NCBI GenBank assembly: GCA_002423495.1
Contig: DIWN01000074.1
Location: 1-32,794 of the forward strand
Length of the DNA stretch: 32,794 nt
Direction: 5' to 3'
Origin: Anaerolineaceae bacterium UBA6105
GTDB taxonomy: Bacteria; Chloroflexota; Anaerolineae; Anaerolineales; Anaerolineaceae
The notes beneath the pieces were generated by a model. The model was not told the origin of the DNA and searched no databases. It saw only the letters and a list, made by a program, of their open reading frames with translations. Below, in pieces: positions 15,552-23,617 of this stretch. The translations under genes were made by a program, and so were the position numbers. Position 1 is the first letter of the stretch. Each line of letters begins with the position of its first letter.

Positions 15552-16504
15552 ATATTCTTCTCGAGATCGATGACCTCGCGGATGGCGTAGGTCTTTTTAT
15601 CCTGCGATTCGTAGTAGGTGCGCATAACCAGTTCGGCGATCAGTCCCAACAGCACTGCCAGGAAACCTAAAATGAACATCATAATGCTGATCTGGAACCA
15701 GGGGGAGCCCAAAACCGACACTGCGGCAACTATCCGCCGGATCGCGAGCCACAGGAAGAGCCCGAAGCTAATGCCTATCAGTCCCAGGCCGACTCCGCCA
15801 AAGAGATAGATCGGTTTTTGCGAAAATTTCATCAGGAACTGCACGGTGAAGAGATCCAAAATGACCTTGACGGTGCGTTCCAGACCATAGTTGGCTTTGC
15901 CGTGTTTGCGCGCGTGATGATGGACCACCACCTCGCTGATCTTCCCGCCGGCTTCTTTGGCGTAAACCGGGATAAAGCGGTGCATCTCGCCATAGAGGTT
16001 GATGGAATCCAGGATTTCGCGGCGATAGGCCTTGAGTGTGCAGCCATAATCGTGCAAATGCACGCCAGTGCTGGAGGAGATCAATTTATTTGCCACATGG
16101 GAAGGCAAGTTTCGTGTCAGCTGGTTGTCCTGGCGGTTTTTGCGCCAGCCGCTGACCACTTCGAAGCCCTTGTCCAGTTCTTCCAGTAGCAAAGGAATGT
16201 CTGCCGGATCATTCTGCAGGTCGGCATCCATCAGAATCACGACGTCGCCATTGGATTCGTTGATGCCGGCACTGATGGCAGCGGTCTGCCCGTAGTTGCG
16301 GCGGAAGACCACCATCCTCACCCGGTCCGGCGCTTGTGCGTGCAGCTGGCGGATCACTTCAACGCTGGTATCGCTGCTGCCGTCATCCACAAAAGTCACA
16401 TCCCAGTCCATTTCAAGCGGCTGCATGGCTGCCACGATCTGTTCGAACAGCTCAGGCAGGTTTTTTTCTTCGTTATAGACCGGCACGACAATCGAGAGTT
16501 TCAT
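15548..16504 (-). CDS. Family 2 glycosyltransferase, polyprenol-phosphate (DPM1/GtrB/ArnC) type
   Basis: 318 residues from ATG 16504, which has GGAG 5 nt upstream and gives the usual N terminus MKLSIVVPVYNEEKNLPELF; the longer reading is rejected. The GT-A domain shows VTFVDDGSSDTS, FRRNYGQTAAISAG and VILMDADLQNDPADIP, the DxD metal site. The acceptor region YGCTLKAYRREILDSINLYGEMHRFIPVYA is typical of enzymes that transfer a sugar from a nucleotide onto polyprenol phosphate. Two C-terminal hydrophobic hairpins (about 235-300) anchor it in the membrane. It would supply lipid-linked sugar to a GT-C enzyme, which fits its convergent neighbour. Confidence 0.93.
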   Translation of the reverse strand: MKLSIVVPVYNEEKNLPELFEQIVAAMQPLEMDWDVTFVDDGSSDTSVEVIRQLHAQAPDRVRMVVFRRNYGQTAAISAGINESNGDVVILMDADLQNDPADIPLLLEELDKGFEVVSGWRKNRQDNQLTRNLPSHVANKLISSSTGVHLHDYGCTLKAYRREILDSINLYGEMHRFIPVYAKEAGGKISEVVVHHHARKHGKANYGLERTVKVILDLFTVQFLMKFSQKPIYLFGGVGLGLIGISFGLFLWLAIRRIVAAVSVLGSPWFQISIMMFILGFLAVLLGLIAELVMRTYYESQDKKTYAIREVIDLEKNI

Positions 16505-16534
16505 AGTTGCTCCAAACGTTTTATCACTTGCCTG

Positions 16535-16540
16535 ATTATA
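16535..16540 (-). promoter_or_regulatory. -10 box of the GT2 gene
   Basis: TATAAT within GGCGTTATAATC on the minus strand predicts a start near 16528, giving a leader of about 24 nt that contains the GGAG ribosome-binding site. No -35 match is seen. Confidence 0.5.
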
Positions 16541-16572
16541 ACGCCTGCCAGGGGCTGCGCGATAAAGTCGGG

Positions 16573-16578
16573 TATAAT
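16573..16578 (+). promoter_or_regulatory. -10 box of ruvB, near-leaderless
   Basis: A perfect TATAAT ends 7 nt before the ruvB ATG, so the predicted transcription start (about 16585) leaves at most one base of leader. No Shine-Dalgarno is visible between the box and the ATG. Confidence 0.55.
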
Positions 16579-16585
16579 TTTTGCG

Positions 16586-17629
16586 ATGAATACGAAGAGT
16601 GACGAAAGTGTTTTGGCAGGGCAAAAACACCCGGAAGATCCGGTGGATTTAGCCTTGCGCCCCTCTGCTCTGGATGAATTGATCGGGCAGGAACTGGTCA
16701 AGGAAAACCTGCGGATCCAAATCCAGGCAGCCAAGCAGCGCGAAGAAGCCCTGGAGCATGTGCTTTTCCACGGACCTCCCGGGCTTGGCAAGACCACCCT
16801 GGCGCACATTCTCGCCACCGAGATGGGAGTCAACATCAAAGTTACCTCTGGTCCCGCGATTGAACGGGCTGGGGATCTGGCAGCTATCCTGACCAATCTG
16901 CGCGCTGGTGATGTTTTGTTTATTGATGAAGTGCATCGATTAGGACGGATGGTGGAGGAGATTCTTTACCCTGCCATGGAAGACTACGCCCTCGATATCA
17001 TCATCGGCAAAGGACCCGCGGCACGTTCGGTGCGCCTGAAGCTGCCGCGCTTCACCGTCGTGGGTGCAACCACCCGCCTGGCACTACTCAGCGCGCCCCT
17101 CAGATCGCGTTTTGGGGCAGTTTATCGCCTTGATTACTACGATTCCAAATCCCTGTCTGACATCGTGCGGCGGGGAGCCCGCTTGCTGAATGTTCCCTGC
17201 GAGGAAGATGGCATTCTCGAAATCGCCCGCCGGGCACGCGGCACACCCCGCATTGCTTTGCGTATGCTGCGCCGCGTGCGCGACTACGCCGAGGTCCGAG
17301 CCAGCGGTCACATCACCGCGCAGGTCGCTGAAGCTGGTTTGAGCATGATGAACATCGACGGGATCGGTCTGGATGAAATGGACCGCCGCATTCTTTTAAC
17401 CATTATCGAGAAATACAATGGCGGACCGGTTGGGCTCAACACTATTTCCGCTTCTGTCAGCGAAGAGTCCGACACCATCATGGATGTGGTTGAGCCATAT
17501 TTACTGCAGCTTGGCTTCATCGACCGCACCGCCCAGGGGCGCGTGGCAACCAAAGCCGCTTACGATCACCTGGGGATCACTTATGTCCCATCCACCGCGC
17601 AGCCTGACCTTTTTAATGGTGCTGCCTGA
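16586..17629 (+). CDS. ruvB: Holliday junction branch-migration ATPase RuvB
   Basis: 347 residues. Walker A is GPPGLGKTT (63-71), Walker B VLFIDEVHRL, then TVVGATTRLALLSAPLRSRFG with sensor 1 and the arginine finger, and GTPRIALRMLRRVRDYAEV with sensor 2. The C-terminal winged helix ends with AAYDHLGI, the family's usual finish. RuvB hexamers pump DNA through RuvA-bound Holliday junctions; ruvA and ruvC are not in the window. The start ATG 16586 gives MNTKSDESV and lies right behind a TATAAT; longer upstream readings cross the GT2 promoter. The queA gene follows after 9 bp, the common ruvB-queA order. Confidence 0.97.
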   Translation: MNTKSDESVLAGQKHPEDPVDLALRPSALDELIGQELVKENLRIQIQAAKQREEALEHVLFHGPPGLGKTTLAHILATEMGVNIKVTSGPAIERAGDLAAILTNLRAGDVLFIDEVHRLGRMVEEILYPAMEDYALDIIIGKGPAARSVRLKLPRFTVVGATTRLALLSAPLRSRFGAVYRLDYYDSKSLSDIVRRGARLLNVPCEEDGILEIARRARGTPRIALRMLRRVRDYAEVRASGHITAQVAEAGLSMMNIDGIGLDEMDRRILLTIIEKYNGGPVGLNTISASVSEESDTIMDVVEPYLLQLGFIDRTAQGRVATKAAYDHLGITYVPSTAQPDLFNGAA

Positions 17630-17638
17630 TTCTCTCCC

Positions 17639-18658
17639 ATGAAAACCGAAGATTTTGCCTACGATCTGCCTGCAGAATTTATCGCTCAGACTCCCGTTGA
17701 GCCGCGTGACCATTCGCGCCTTTTGGTGCTTGAGCGAAAAACTGGCAAGATCAGCCATCACCGGTTTTTTGAAATTGGTCAGTTTCTCCACCCGGGCGAT
17801 CTAATGGTGGTCAATGAGACGCGCGTTTTCCCGGCAAGGTTTTATGGACGTAAGTTACCTGGGGGCGGCAAGGTTGAACTCTTATTGCTTAAGAAGCTAA
17901 ATGATTTCCGCTGGGAGTGCCTGGTGGGGGGCAGTGGCATGAAACCCGGAAGGCAGATGCAGGTTATTGAGGGTCCGCTGGCTGAGGTGCTTGAAGATCT
18001 TGGTGAATCAAGGCGTTTAGTGCGTTTCGCGGAACCGATAGAAGGCGCTTTTGAGAGGGCGGGGCATGTACCTCTGCCGCCTTACATCCACGCTTATCAA
18101 GGCGACACTGAGCGCTACCAGACGATTTTCAACAAGACCCTTGGTTCGGCTGCAGCGCCAACTGCCGGGCTGCACTTTACGCCTGGCTTGCTCGAAAAAC
18201 TGCAGGGGCAGGGTGTGGGGCTGGCGAAAATCGACCTGCACGTTGGATTGGACACATTCGCGCCGGTAACAGAAGAAAACCCGGAAGCCCATCACATCCA
18301 CAAAGAATGGTGCGAGATAAGCGCGGAAACCGCCCAACTGATCAACCAGACCAGGCAAAATGGAGGCAGGGTAGTGGCGGTTGGCACAACCACGGTTCGC
18401 ACGCTCGAAAGCGCGGCTGCTCGCAGCCAAAATGGTTTGCTGCAAGCGTGGCAGGGAGATACCAACCTTTTCATCCTGCCGGGATATCAATTTAAAGCAA
18501 TTGATGCCATGGTCACGAACTTCCACCTGCCAAAATCTACGCTGCTGATGCTCGTCAGCGCATTCGCTGGCAGGCAAACCATGCTCAATGCTTACGAAGT
18601 CGCCAAGGGGGAAGGGTATCGCTTCTTCTCTTTCGGTGATGCAATGCTCTTGATGTGA
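17639..18658 (+). CDS. queA: S-adenosylmethionine:tRNA ribosyltransferase-isomerase (QueA)
   Basis: 339 residues. It transfers the ribosyl part of SAM to preQ1 in tRNA to form epoxyqueuosine at wobble position 34. Diagnostic segments are FAYDLPAEFIAQTP near the N terminus, VNETRVFPARFYG, APTAGLHFTPGLLEKL, HVGLDTFAPV, HHIHKEWCEIS and TNFHLPKSTLLMLVSAFAG. The ATG is 9 nt after the ruvB stop and lacks a strong Shine-Dalgarno, so translation is probably coupled to ruvB. Confidence 0.97.
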   Translation: MKTEDFAYDLPAEFIAQTPVEPRDHSRLLVLERKTGKISHHRFFEIGQFLHPGDLMVVNETRVFPARFYGRKLPGGGKVELLLLKKLNDFRWECLVGGSGMKPGRQMQVIEGPLAEVLEDLGESRRLVRFAEPIEGAFERAGHVPLPPYIHAYQGDTERYQTIFNKTLGSAAAPTAGLHFTPGLLEKLQGQGVGLAKIDLHVGLDTFAPVTEENPEAHHIHKEWCEISAETAQLINQTRQNGGRVVAVGTTTVRTLESAAARSQNGLLQAWQGDTNLFILPGYQFKAIDAMVTNFHLPKSTLLMLVSAFAGRQTMLNAYEVAKGEGYRFFSFGDAMLLM

Positions 18659-18717
18659 ACCGGGACTTATATCTAATTCTTATATCCATCGGCTAAACTT
18701 ACTTATTGGAACATTAA

Positions 18718-18740
18718 TTGCAACGTGTTTTCTGTTGCAA
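18718..18740 (+). promoter_or_regulatory. Inverted repeat in front of clpC (candidate stress operator)
   Basis: TTGCAAC and GTTGCAA form a perfect inverted repeat with a 9-bp spacer, 29 bp before the clpC ATG. The 9-bp spacing is like that of the HrcA/CIRCE element but the arms differ from TTAGCACTC. It is also unlike CtsR direct heptads and the HspR HAIR repeat. It may bind a repressor or act as a leader hairpin. A TAAACT at 18694-18699 upstream is a weak -10 candidate. Confidence 0.5.
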
Positions 18741-18769
18741 AGAAAACAAAAAACGAGGAAAAGCACACT

Positions 18770-21235
18770 ATGATGCGATTTGATAAGTTTTCTGAGAGGG
18801 CTCAGGATGTGGCAGCTCGTGCTGCTGAGATCATTCAACGATACGGTCATAATCAGATTGATTCAGAGCACATTCTGCTGGCTCTGATCGAACAACCTGA
18901 GGGCACTGTTTCCCAATTAATCGAAATGGCTAACGCCGAACCCGGTGTGATTGCAGACCGCCTGGATGTGATCCTGCGGACAACGCCAAAAGCCAATATT
19001 TTTGGAGGTCCTTCCGGGCAGGTCTTCCTGACCCCAAGGGTAAAGATGGTGGTGGATCTCGCCAAGACGGAAGCCAACCGCCTTGGTGATGAATACATTT
19101 CGACTGAGCACCTCTTTTTGGCCGTGCTTTCTGAAAAGAACACCCAACTGGCCCGCTTGTTGGAGGAGTTTAATCTCACCCGGCAGGGCGTCTATGAGAA
19201 CGTGCTCGAACTTCGGGGTGCCAAGAAATCCACTGGCGGCAAATTCGAATCCCGTTATAAAACCCTCGAAAAATATTCCCGCAACCTCACGCAAGCTGCT
19301 AACGAAGGCAAACTTGATCCTGTTTATGGTCGGGAATCTGAGATCATGCGGGTAATACAGGTGCTTTCACGGCGCACCAAGAACAACCCGGTTTTGATCG
19401 GTGGAGCTGGCGTGGGAAAGACGGCTATCGTGGAAGGTTTGGCGCAGAAGATCGCCAACGACGATGTGCCAGAAATCCTTGCCGACAAGATCGTGGTCGC
19501 GCTTGACCTTGGCGCCATGGTTGCCGGCACGCGCTTCAGAGGGGAATTTGAGGAACGCCTGAAGAATACGATTGAAGAGATCCAGGAATCGGACGGTGAA
19601 GTGATTTTATTCATCGACGAGTTGCATACCGTTGTTGGAGCAGGGGCGGCCCAAGGCGCCATGGACGCCTCGAATATGCTCAAACCAGCCCTGGCGCGCG
19701 GTGATCTGCAGTGCATCGGCGCGACAACCAGCGATGAATACCACAAGTACATCGAGAAAGATGCCGCGCTTGAACGCCGCTTTGCTCCGATTTATGTGGA
19801 AGAGCCAAGCATCGAAGACACGGTCAAGATGCTAAAAAGTCTGCGAGATCGCTACGAGGCGCATCATAACGTGGTGCTTTCAGACCAGGCTCTGGAAGCC
19901 GCTTCAAAGCTTTCCGCGCGCTACATGACCGGACGCCGTCTGCCGGACAAGGCAATCGACCTGATGGATGAGGCTGCCGCCAAGCTGCGCGTAGCCTTAT
20001 ACTCGATGCCGGACGATCTTAAACAGGAGAAAAAGGAAATTGACCGGTTAACCGCTGAAGAAGAGCAGGCAGGGGTGGAGCGTGACTACGAACGCGCGGT
20101 CAAATTAAAGGCTGAACGATTGCGCCTGGAAGAAGAATTCAAAGAGAAGCGCAGTGTTTGGGAAGCGGAGCATAAACTGGATGACATCGTCGACGCAGAC
20201 GATATCGCATCCGTTATTCACCAGTGGACCGGCATTCCGGTGACGCAGCTGCTCGAGTCCGAGTCACAAAAATTACTTGAAATGGAAAACCGCCTGCACG
20301 ACCGTATCGTCGGTCAGGATGAAGCCATCAAGGCAATCTCCGACGCCATCCGGCGCGGGCGCTCCGGGCTGAAAGACCCCAATCGCCCCATTGGTTCATT
20401 CATTTTCATTGGACCTTCCGGTGTGGGCAAGACTGAGCTGGCAAAAGCGCTGGCTGAGTTCCTCTTTGATGATGAAGATGCTTTGGTGAGGGTGGACATG
20501 AGCGAATATCGCGAGCAGCATACCGTCTCGCGCCTCTTTGGTGCGCCTCCCGGATATGTTGGCTACGAAGAAGGCGGGCAGCTCACCGAAGCGGTGCGCC
20601 GCCGCCCCTACCGCGTGGTGCTTTTCGATGAAATTGAAAAAGCCCATCCTGAGGTGTGGAATTCACTCTTGCAGATCCTTGATGACGGACGCCTGACGGA
20701 TGGCCAGGGCAGGGTGGTGGACTTCAAGAATACCGTCCTGATCATGACCAGCAACCTCGGCACCGAATTTGTTAAAAGCAGCGGTTCGCTTGGCTTCCTT
20801 GCCAAAGACGAAAGCGATGACGTCAAAGCCTCACATGAAAAGATTGAGAAAGCCCTCAAGGACGCTTTCCGACCTGAATTCCTCAACCGAATTGATGAAA
20901 TTATCACCTTCTCACAGTTGAGCAAGGAAGATGTGCTCGAAATTGTAGAGCTTCAGCTGAAAGAAATCGTCGAACGCACCGAGGAATACGGCTTTGGACT
21001 GGTGGTGGATGCTTCTGCCAAATCCTGGCTGGCGGATCAAGGCTTTGATCCTTTGCTGGGTGCCCGACCGCTAAAACGCGCTTTGCAGAAGTTTGTTGAA
21101 AGTCCTCTGGCGATCAAATTACTCGAGGGCGGTCTGCAAGCTGGAGCTTCGGTCCATATCTTCCGCGAAGAAGGTAAAGAAGGTCTCAGTTTTGAGACGA
21201 TCGAACAGCAGCAAACTGAGCCGGAGAATGAATAG
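18770..21235 (+). CDS. clpC: ATP-dependent Clp protease ATP-binding subunit ClpC
   Basis: 821 residues from ATG 18770, with GAGGA 10 nt upstream; this gives MMRFDKFSERAQ, the usual N-domain start. Two N-domain repeats occupy residues 1-150. NBD1 has GGAGVGKTAIVEG (211-223) and FIDELHTVVGAGAA. A short middle segment around 424-460 (TAEEEQAGVERDYERAVKLKAE) is a UVR motif, as in ClpC and not the long ClpB coiled coil. NBD2 has GPSGVGKTELAKAL (from 548) and ALVRVDMSEY. The SLGF tripeptide loop (about 672-675) fits docking to ClpP. It unfolds substrates for ClpP, which is not in the window. A terminator follows at once, so the gene is monocistronic. Confidence 0.95.
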   Translation: MMRFDKFSERAQDVAARAAEIIQRYGHNQIDSEHILLALIEQPEGTVSQLIEMANAEPGVIADRLDVILRTTPKANIFGGPSGQVFLTPRVKMVVDLAKTEANRLGDEYISTEHLFLAVLSEKNTQLARLLEEFNLTRQGVYENVLELRGAKKSTGGKFESRYKTLEKYSRNLTQAANEGKLDPVYGRESEIMRVIQVLSRRTKNNPVLIGGAGVGKTAIVEGLAQKIANDDVPEILADKIVVALDLGAMVAGTRFRGEFEERLKNTIEEIQESDGEVILFIDELHTVVGAGAAQGAMDASNMLKPALARGDLQCIGATTSDEYHKYIEKDAALERRFAPIYVEEPSIEDTVKMLKSLRDRYEAHHNVVLSDQALEAASKLSARYMTGRRLPDKAIDLMDEAAAKLRVALYSMPDDLKQEKKEIDRLTAEEEQAGVERDYERAVKLKAERLRLEEEFKEKRSVWEAEHKLDDIVDADDIASVIHQWTGIPVTQLLESESQKLLEMENRLHDRIVGQDEAIKAISDAIRRGRSGLKDPNRPIGSFIFIGPSGVGKTELAKALAEFLFDDEDALVRVDMSEYREQHTVSRLFGAPPGYVGYEEGGQLTEAVRRRPYRVVLFDEIEKAHPEVWNSLLQILDDGRLTDGQGRVVDFKNTVLIMTSNLGTEFVKSSGSLGFLAKDESDDVKASHEKIEKALKDAFRPEFLNRIDEIITFSQLSKEDVLEIVELQLKEIVERTEEYGFGLVVDASAKSWLADQGFDPLLGARPLKRALQKFVESPLAIKLLEGGLQAGASVHIFREEGKEGLSFETIEQQQTEPENE

Positions 21236-21244
21236 GATTGGATT

Positions 21245-21278
21245 GAAGAGCGGTAGGTAAGCCGATCGCTCTTCTTTT
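21245..21278 (+). terminator. Rho-independent terminator of clpC
   Basis: GAAGAGCG and CGCTCTTC pair around a 14-nt loop and are followed by TTTT. It stands 10 bp after the clpC stop. Confidence 0.85.
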
Positions 21279-21292
21279 GAGTAAAACGGACC

Positions 21293-22975
21293 ATGAACGA
21301 AGAAACACAGACCATCCTCACACTCCTGCGCGAAGTTCCACTCTTCAGTGGGCTGAGCATTGAGGAATTGGAGGGTTTGAGTGAAGCCTTTGTCATGGTT
21401 GAACTGCCCAAAGGTGAGACCCTTTATGATGCCCGGGAAGCCACAGACGGGCTCTTTGTGATTGATTCAGGACAACTTGAGTTGCTTGATGAAGATGGAA
21501 CGCGGCTTGATGTGCTCAAACATGCTGAGATCATAGGCAATGAAGCCCTGAATTACCTCCCAACCCGTCAGAAAACTGCGATTGCACTCACGGATGTGCA
21601 GGTCTACTTCCTCCCCAACAAAGAAATTCAAGCCTTATATGCTGGCGCGCCTGCCTTCAAACAAACGGCATCCGTGCTTTTTAATAGTGCGCGCCTGGCA
21701 TCGAATATTCCCATGGCGTGGCTTGAACCGGGTGAGAAGATCCATCTGATGGCACGTAAACACCCGGTTTTCCTCTTGTTCCGATCGATCCCACCTATCC
21801 TTGCTTTTGGCGCTATTTGGTTTCTGATGGTGTTTTTGAGCTCAGATCAACCTTTTTGGTCTCTGGCTGGGTTGGTAGCAGGTTTTCTTTTTTGCTTACT
21901 CTGGCTGATCTGGAACATCAACAACTGGGCGAATGATTTCTACCTCATCACCTCGCGCAGGATGGTGTGGGTGGAGCATGTCACAGGTTTTTATGACAGT
22001 CGGCAGGAAGCTCCCTTGAGTACGCTTATTTCGGTTGGGATTAAAACCACCCAACTTGGAGTTTTTCTGGGGTATTCGGATGTTTTGGTCCGCACTTACA
22101 TTGGCGATATTCGTTTTGAGCGCGTTGCTCATGCCCGCACGATCGGCAAGCTGATCGAGACCAACTGGGCGCGCGGCAAGCGCACCGATCTTGAGCTCGA
22201 CGCCCGTGAGATTCGCAAAGCACTGCGCCAGAAATTTGGCAAAGAGGCTGAAGACATCACCGCCAAAGACCTGCAGGCGGAACTGGGCTCGGTTCAATCC
22301 GCGCCAAAAGAAGTTAACTTTTTTGAGTGGTTGTTTTCAGATTTTGTACGGGTACGGCATGAGGTCGGCGGCACGATAACTTATCGGAAACACTGGCTCA
22401 TTTTGCTCAACAAAATTTTCCTGCCGCTGCTGGTGCTGTTCCTGTCAATTGGTTTTGTAGTTGGAATTATCACCCGCAACCTGACCCAGTTGGATTACAC
22501 CATGGGTTTGGTTGCAGGCTATTTCCTGGTCTTTCTTGCTGCCGGGGCTCTGGCCTATCAATATGTTGACTGGCGCAATGACCTCTTTCAGCTGACCGCA
22601 AACCAGGTGATCGACCTGGATCGCAAACCTTTTGGCCGTGAATCACGGCGATCCGCCCCCTTGGAGAACATCCTGAGCATTGAGTATGAACGCCGGGGGA
22701 TTATCCCCATGCTGTTCAACTATGGCACGGTCTATATCACGATTGGAAACACTCAACTGACATTCAATGATATCTATCAGCCGTCGGTTGTGCAGCAGGA
22801 TATTTTCACCCGCATGGGGAAGCATGCCCAGGAGCGCGATGAACGCAACACGATGCTCGAGCGGGAACGTGTTGCGCAGTGGTTCAAAGTATTCCAGGAA
22901 GAAGCGGAACATGGTTTGACCATGCCACTTGGATCCGAGCCTACTCGTCCCATTTCGATGGAACCCCCGAAGTAA
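21293..22975 (+). CDS. Membrane protein with cyclic-nucleotide-binding-like domain and two bPH domains
   Basis: 560 residues. Residues 12-120 form a CRP-type cNMP-binding fold (PLFSGLSIEELEGLSEAF, then FVIDSGQLELLDEDG and EIIGNEAL), but the usual phosphate-cassette arginine pattern is not clear. Then come a membrane hairpin (about 165-210) and a bacterial PH-like domain (YLITSRRMVWVEHVTGFYDSRQEAPLSTL). After a charged linker there is a second hairpin (about 370-425) and a second bPH domain (FQLTANQVIDLDRKPFGRESRRSAPLENILSIEY). No catalytic or DNA-binding motif is seen. This points to a membrane-bound sensor or scaffold. It starts 57 bp after clpC, behind its terminator. The function is unknown. 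Confidence 0.88.
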   Translation: MNEETQTILTLLREVPLFSGLSIEELEGLSEAFVMVELPKGETLYDAREATDGLFVIDSGQLELLDEDGTRLDVLKHAEIIGNEALNYLPTRQKTAIALTDVQVYFLPNKEIQALYAGAPAFKQTASVLFNSARLASNIPMAWLEPGEKIHLMARKHPVFLLFRSIPPILAFGAIWFLMVFLSSDQPFWSLAGLVAGFLFCLLWLIWNINNWANDFYLITSRRMVWVEHVTGFYDSRQEAPLSTLISVGIKTTQLGVFLGYSDVLVRTYIGDIRFERVAHARTIGKLIETNWARGKRTDLELDAREIRKALRQKFGKEAEDITAKDLQAELGSVQSAPKEVNFFEWLFSDFVRVRHEVGGTITYRKHWLILLNKIFLPLLVLFLSIGFVVGIITRNLTQLDYTMGLVAGYFLVFLAAGALAYQYVDWRNDLFQLTANQVIDLDRKPFGRESRRSAPLENILSIEYERRGIIPMLFNYGTVYITIGNTQLTFNDIYQPSVVQQDIFTRMGKHAQERDERNTMLERERVAQWFKVFQEEAEHGLTMPLGSEPTRPISMEPPK

Positions 22976-23054
22976 CCTCATACGAAGATTTGGTTTTAGG
23001 CATTAAGTTTAGCAAAATGGTCTGTTCCCTCAGGCCTAACCATTCGGCATCCAT

Positions 23055-23083
23055 TTGAATCCGGTCCTGCCTTGAGGTAAAAT
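23055..23083 (+). promoter_or_regulatory. Promoter of the def-recF operon
   Basis: TTGAAT (23055-23060), a 17-bp spacer and TAAAAT (23078-23083) form a good sigma-70-type promoter. The predicted start is near 23090, with GGAG in the leader 4 nt before the def ATG. Confidence 0.75.
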
Positions 23084-23107
23084 ATTCGCAGTAATGAATG
23101 GAGATTT

Positions 23108-23617
23108 ATGGCGATTTTAGACATCGTGACCTTCCCCGATCCCTTCCTCAGGCTAAAGGCGAAGCAGGTCACTAAATTTGATACAGAACTGCAAACACTG
23201 ATTGAAAACATGTTTGAGACGATGCGTGCTGCCCCGGGAGTGGGGCTGGCAGCTCCTCAAATTGGCGAATCTGTGCGCCTGGTGGTGGTGGAATACACAG
23301 AGGATGAGGATGAAAACGCCAAACCAAAAAAATATGTTTTGGTCAATCCGGAGATCGTCAAACGCTCGGAAGAAACGATCACAGACCTTGAGGGCTGCCT
23401 CTCACTGCCGGGCCTGGCAGGCACGGTTGAACGTCATCAGTCGGTGACCGTTAAAGCCAAGAATCGTTTTGGTAAACCGATAAAAATAGAAGCAGAAGAA
23501 TGGCTTGCCCGAATTTTCCAGCATGAAATTGATCATCTCGATGGCGTGCTCTACATTGACCGGGCTGAAGAAGTGTTTGAACCAACCCCAGAGGAAGCTG
23601 AACAGATCAAGGATTAA
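23108..23617 (+). CDS. def: Peptide deformylase
   Basis: 169 residues. It removes the formyl group from nascent N-terminal methionine. The three family motifs are intact: GVGLAAPQIG (44-53), EGCLSLPG (95-102, metal ligand C97) and HEIDHLDG (139-146, ligands H139 and H143 with catalytic E140). A short acidic insertion (TEDEDENAKPKK) and an acidic C-terminal tail are the only departures. Its stop codon shares one base with the recF ATG (TAATG), so the two are translationally coupled. Confidence 0.97.
   Translation: MAILDIVTFPDPFLRLKAKQVTKFDTELQTLIENMFETMRAAPGVGLAAPQIGESVRLVVVEYTEDEDENAKPKKYVLVNPEIVKRSEETITDLEGCLSLPGLAGTVERHQSVTVKAKNRFGKPIKIEAEEWLARIFQHEIDHLDGVLYIDRAEEVFEPTPEEAEQIKD

Noticed and set aside
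18017..18577. 186-codon minus-strand frame inside queA
   Set aside because: No recognisable domain or ribosome-binding site, and queA is complete on the plus strand.
18718..18740. Classical HrcA CIRCE element before clpC
   Set aside because: Spacing fits but the arms TTGCAAC/GTTGCAA do not match TTAGCACTC/GAGTGCTAA; kept only as an unnamed inverted repeat.
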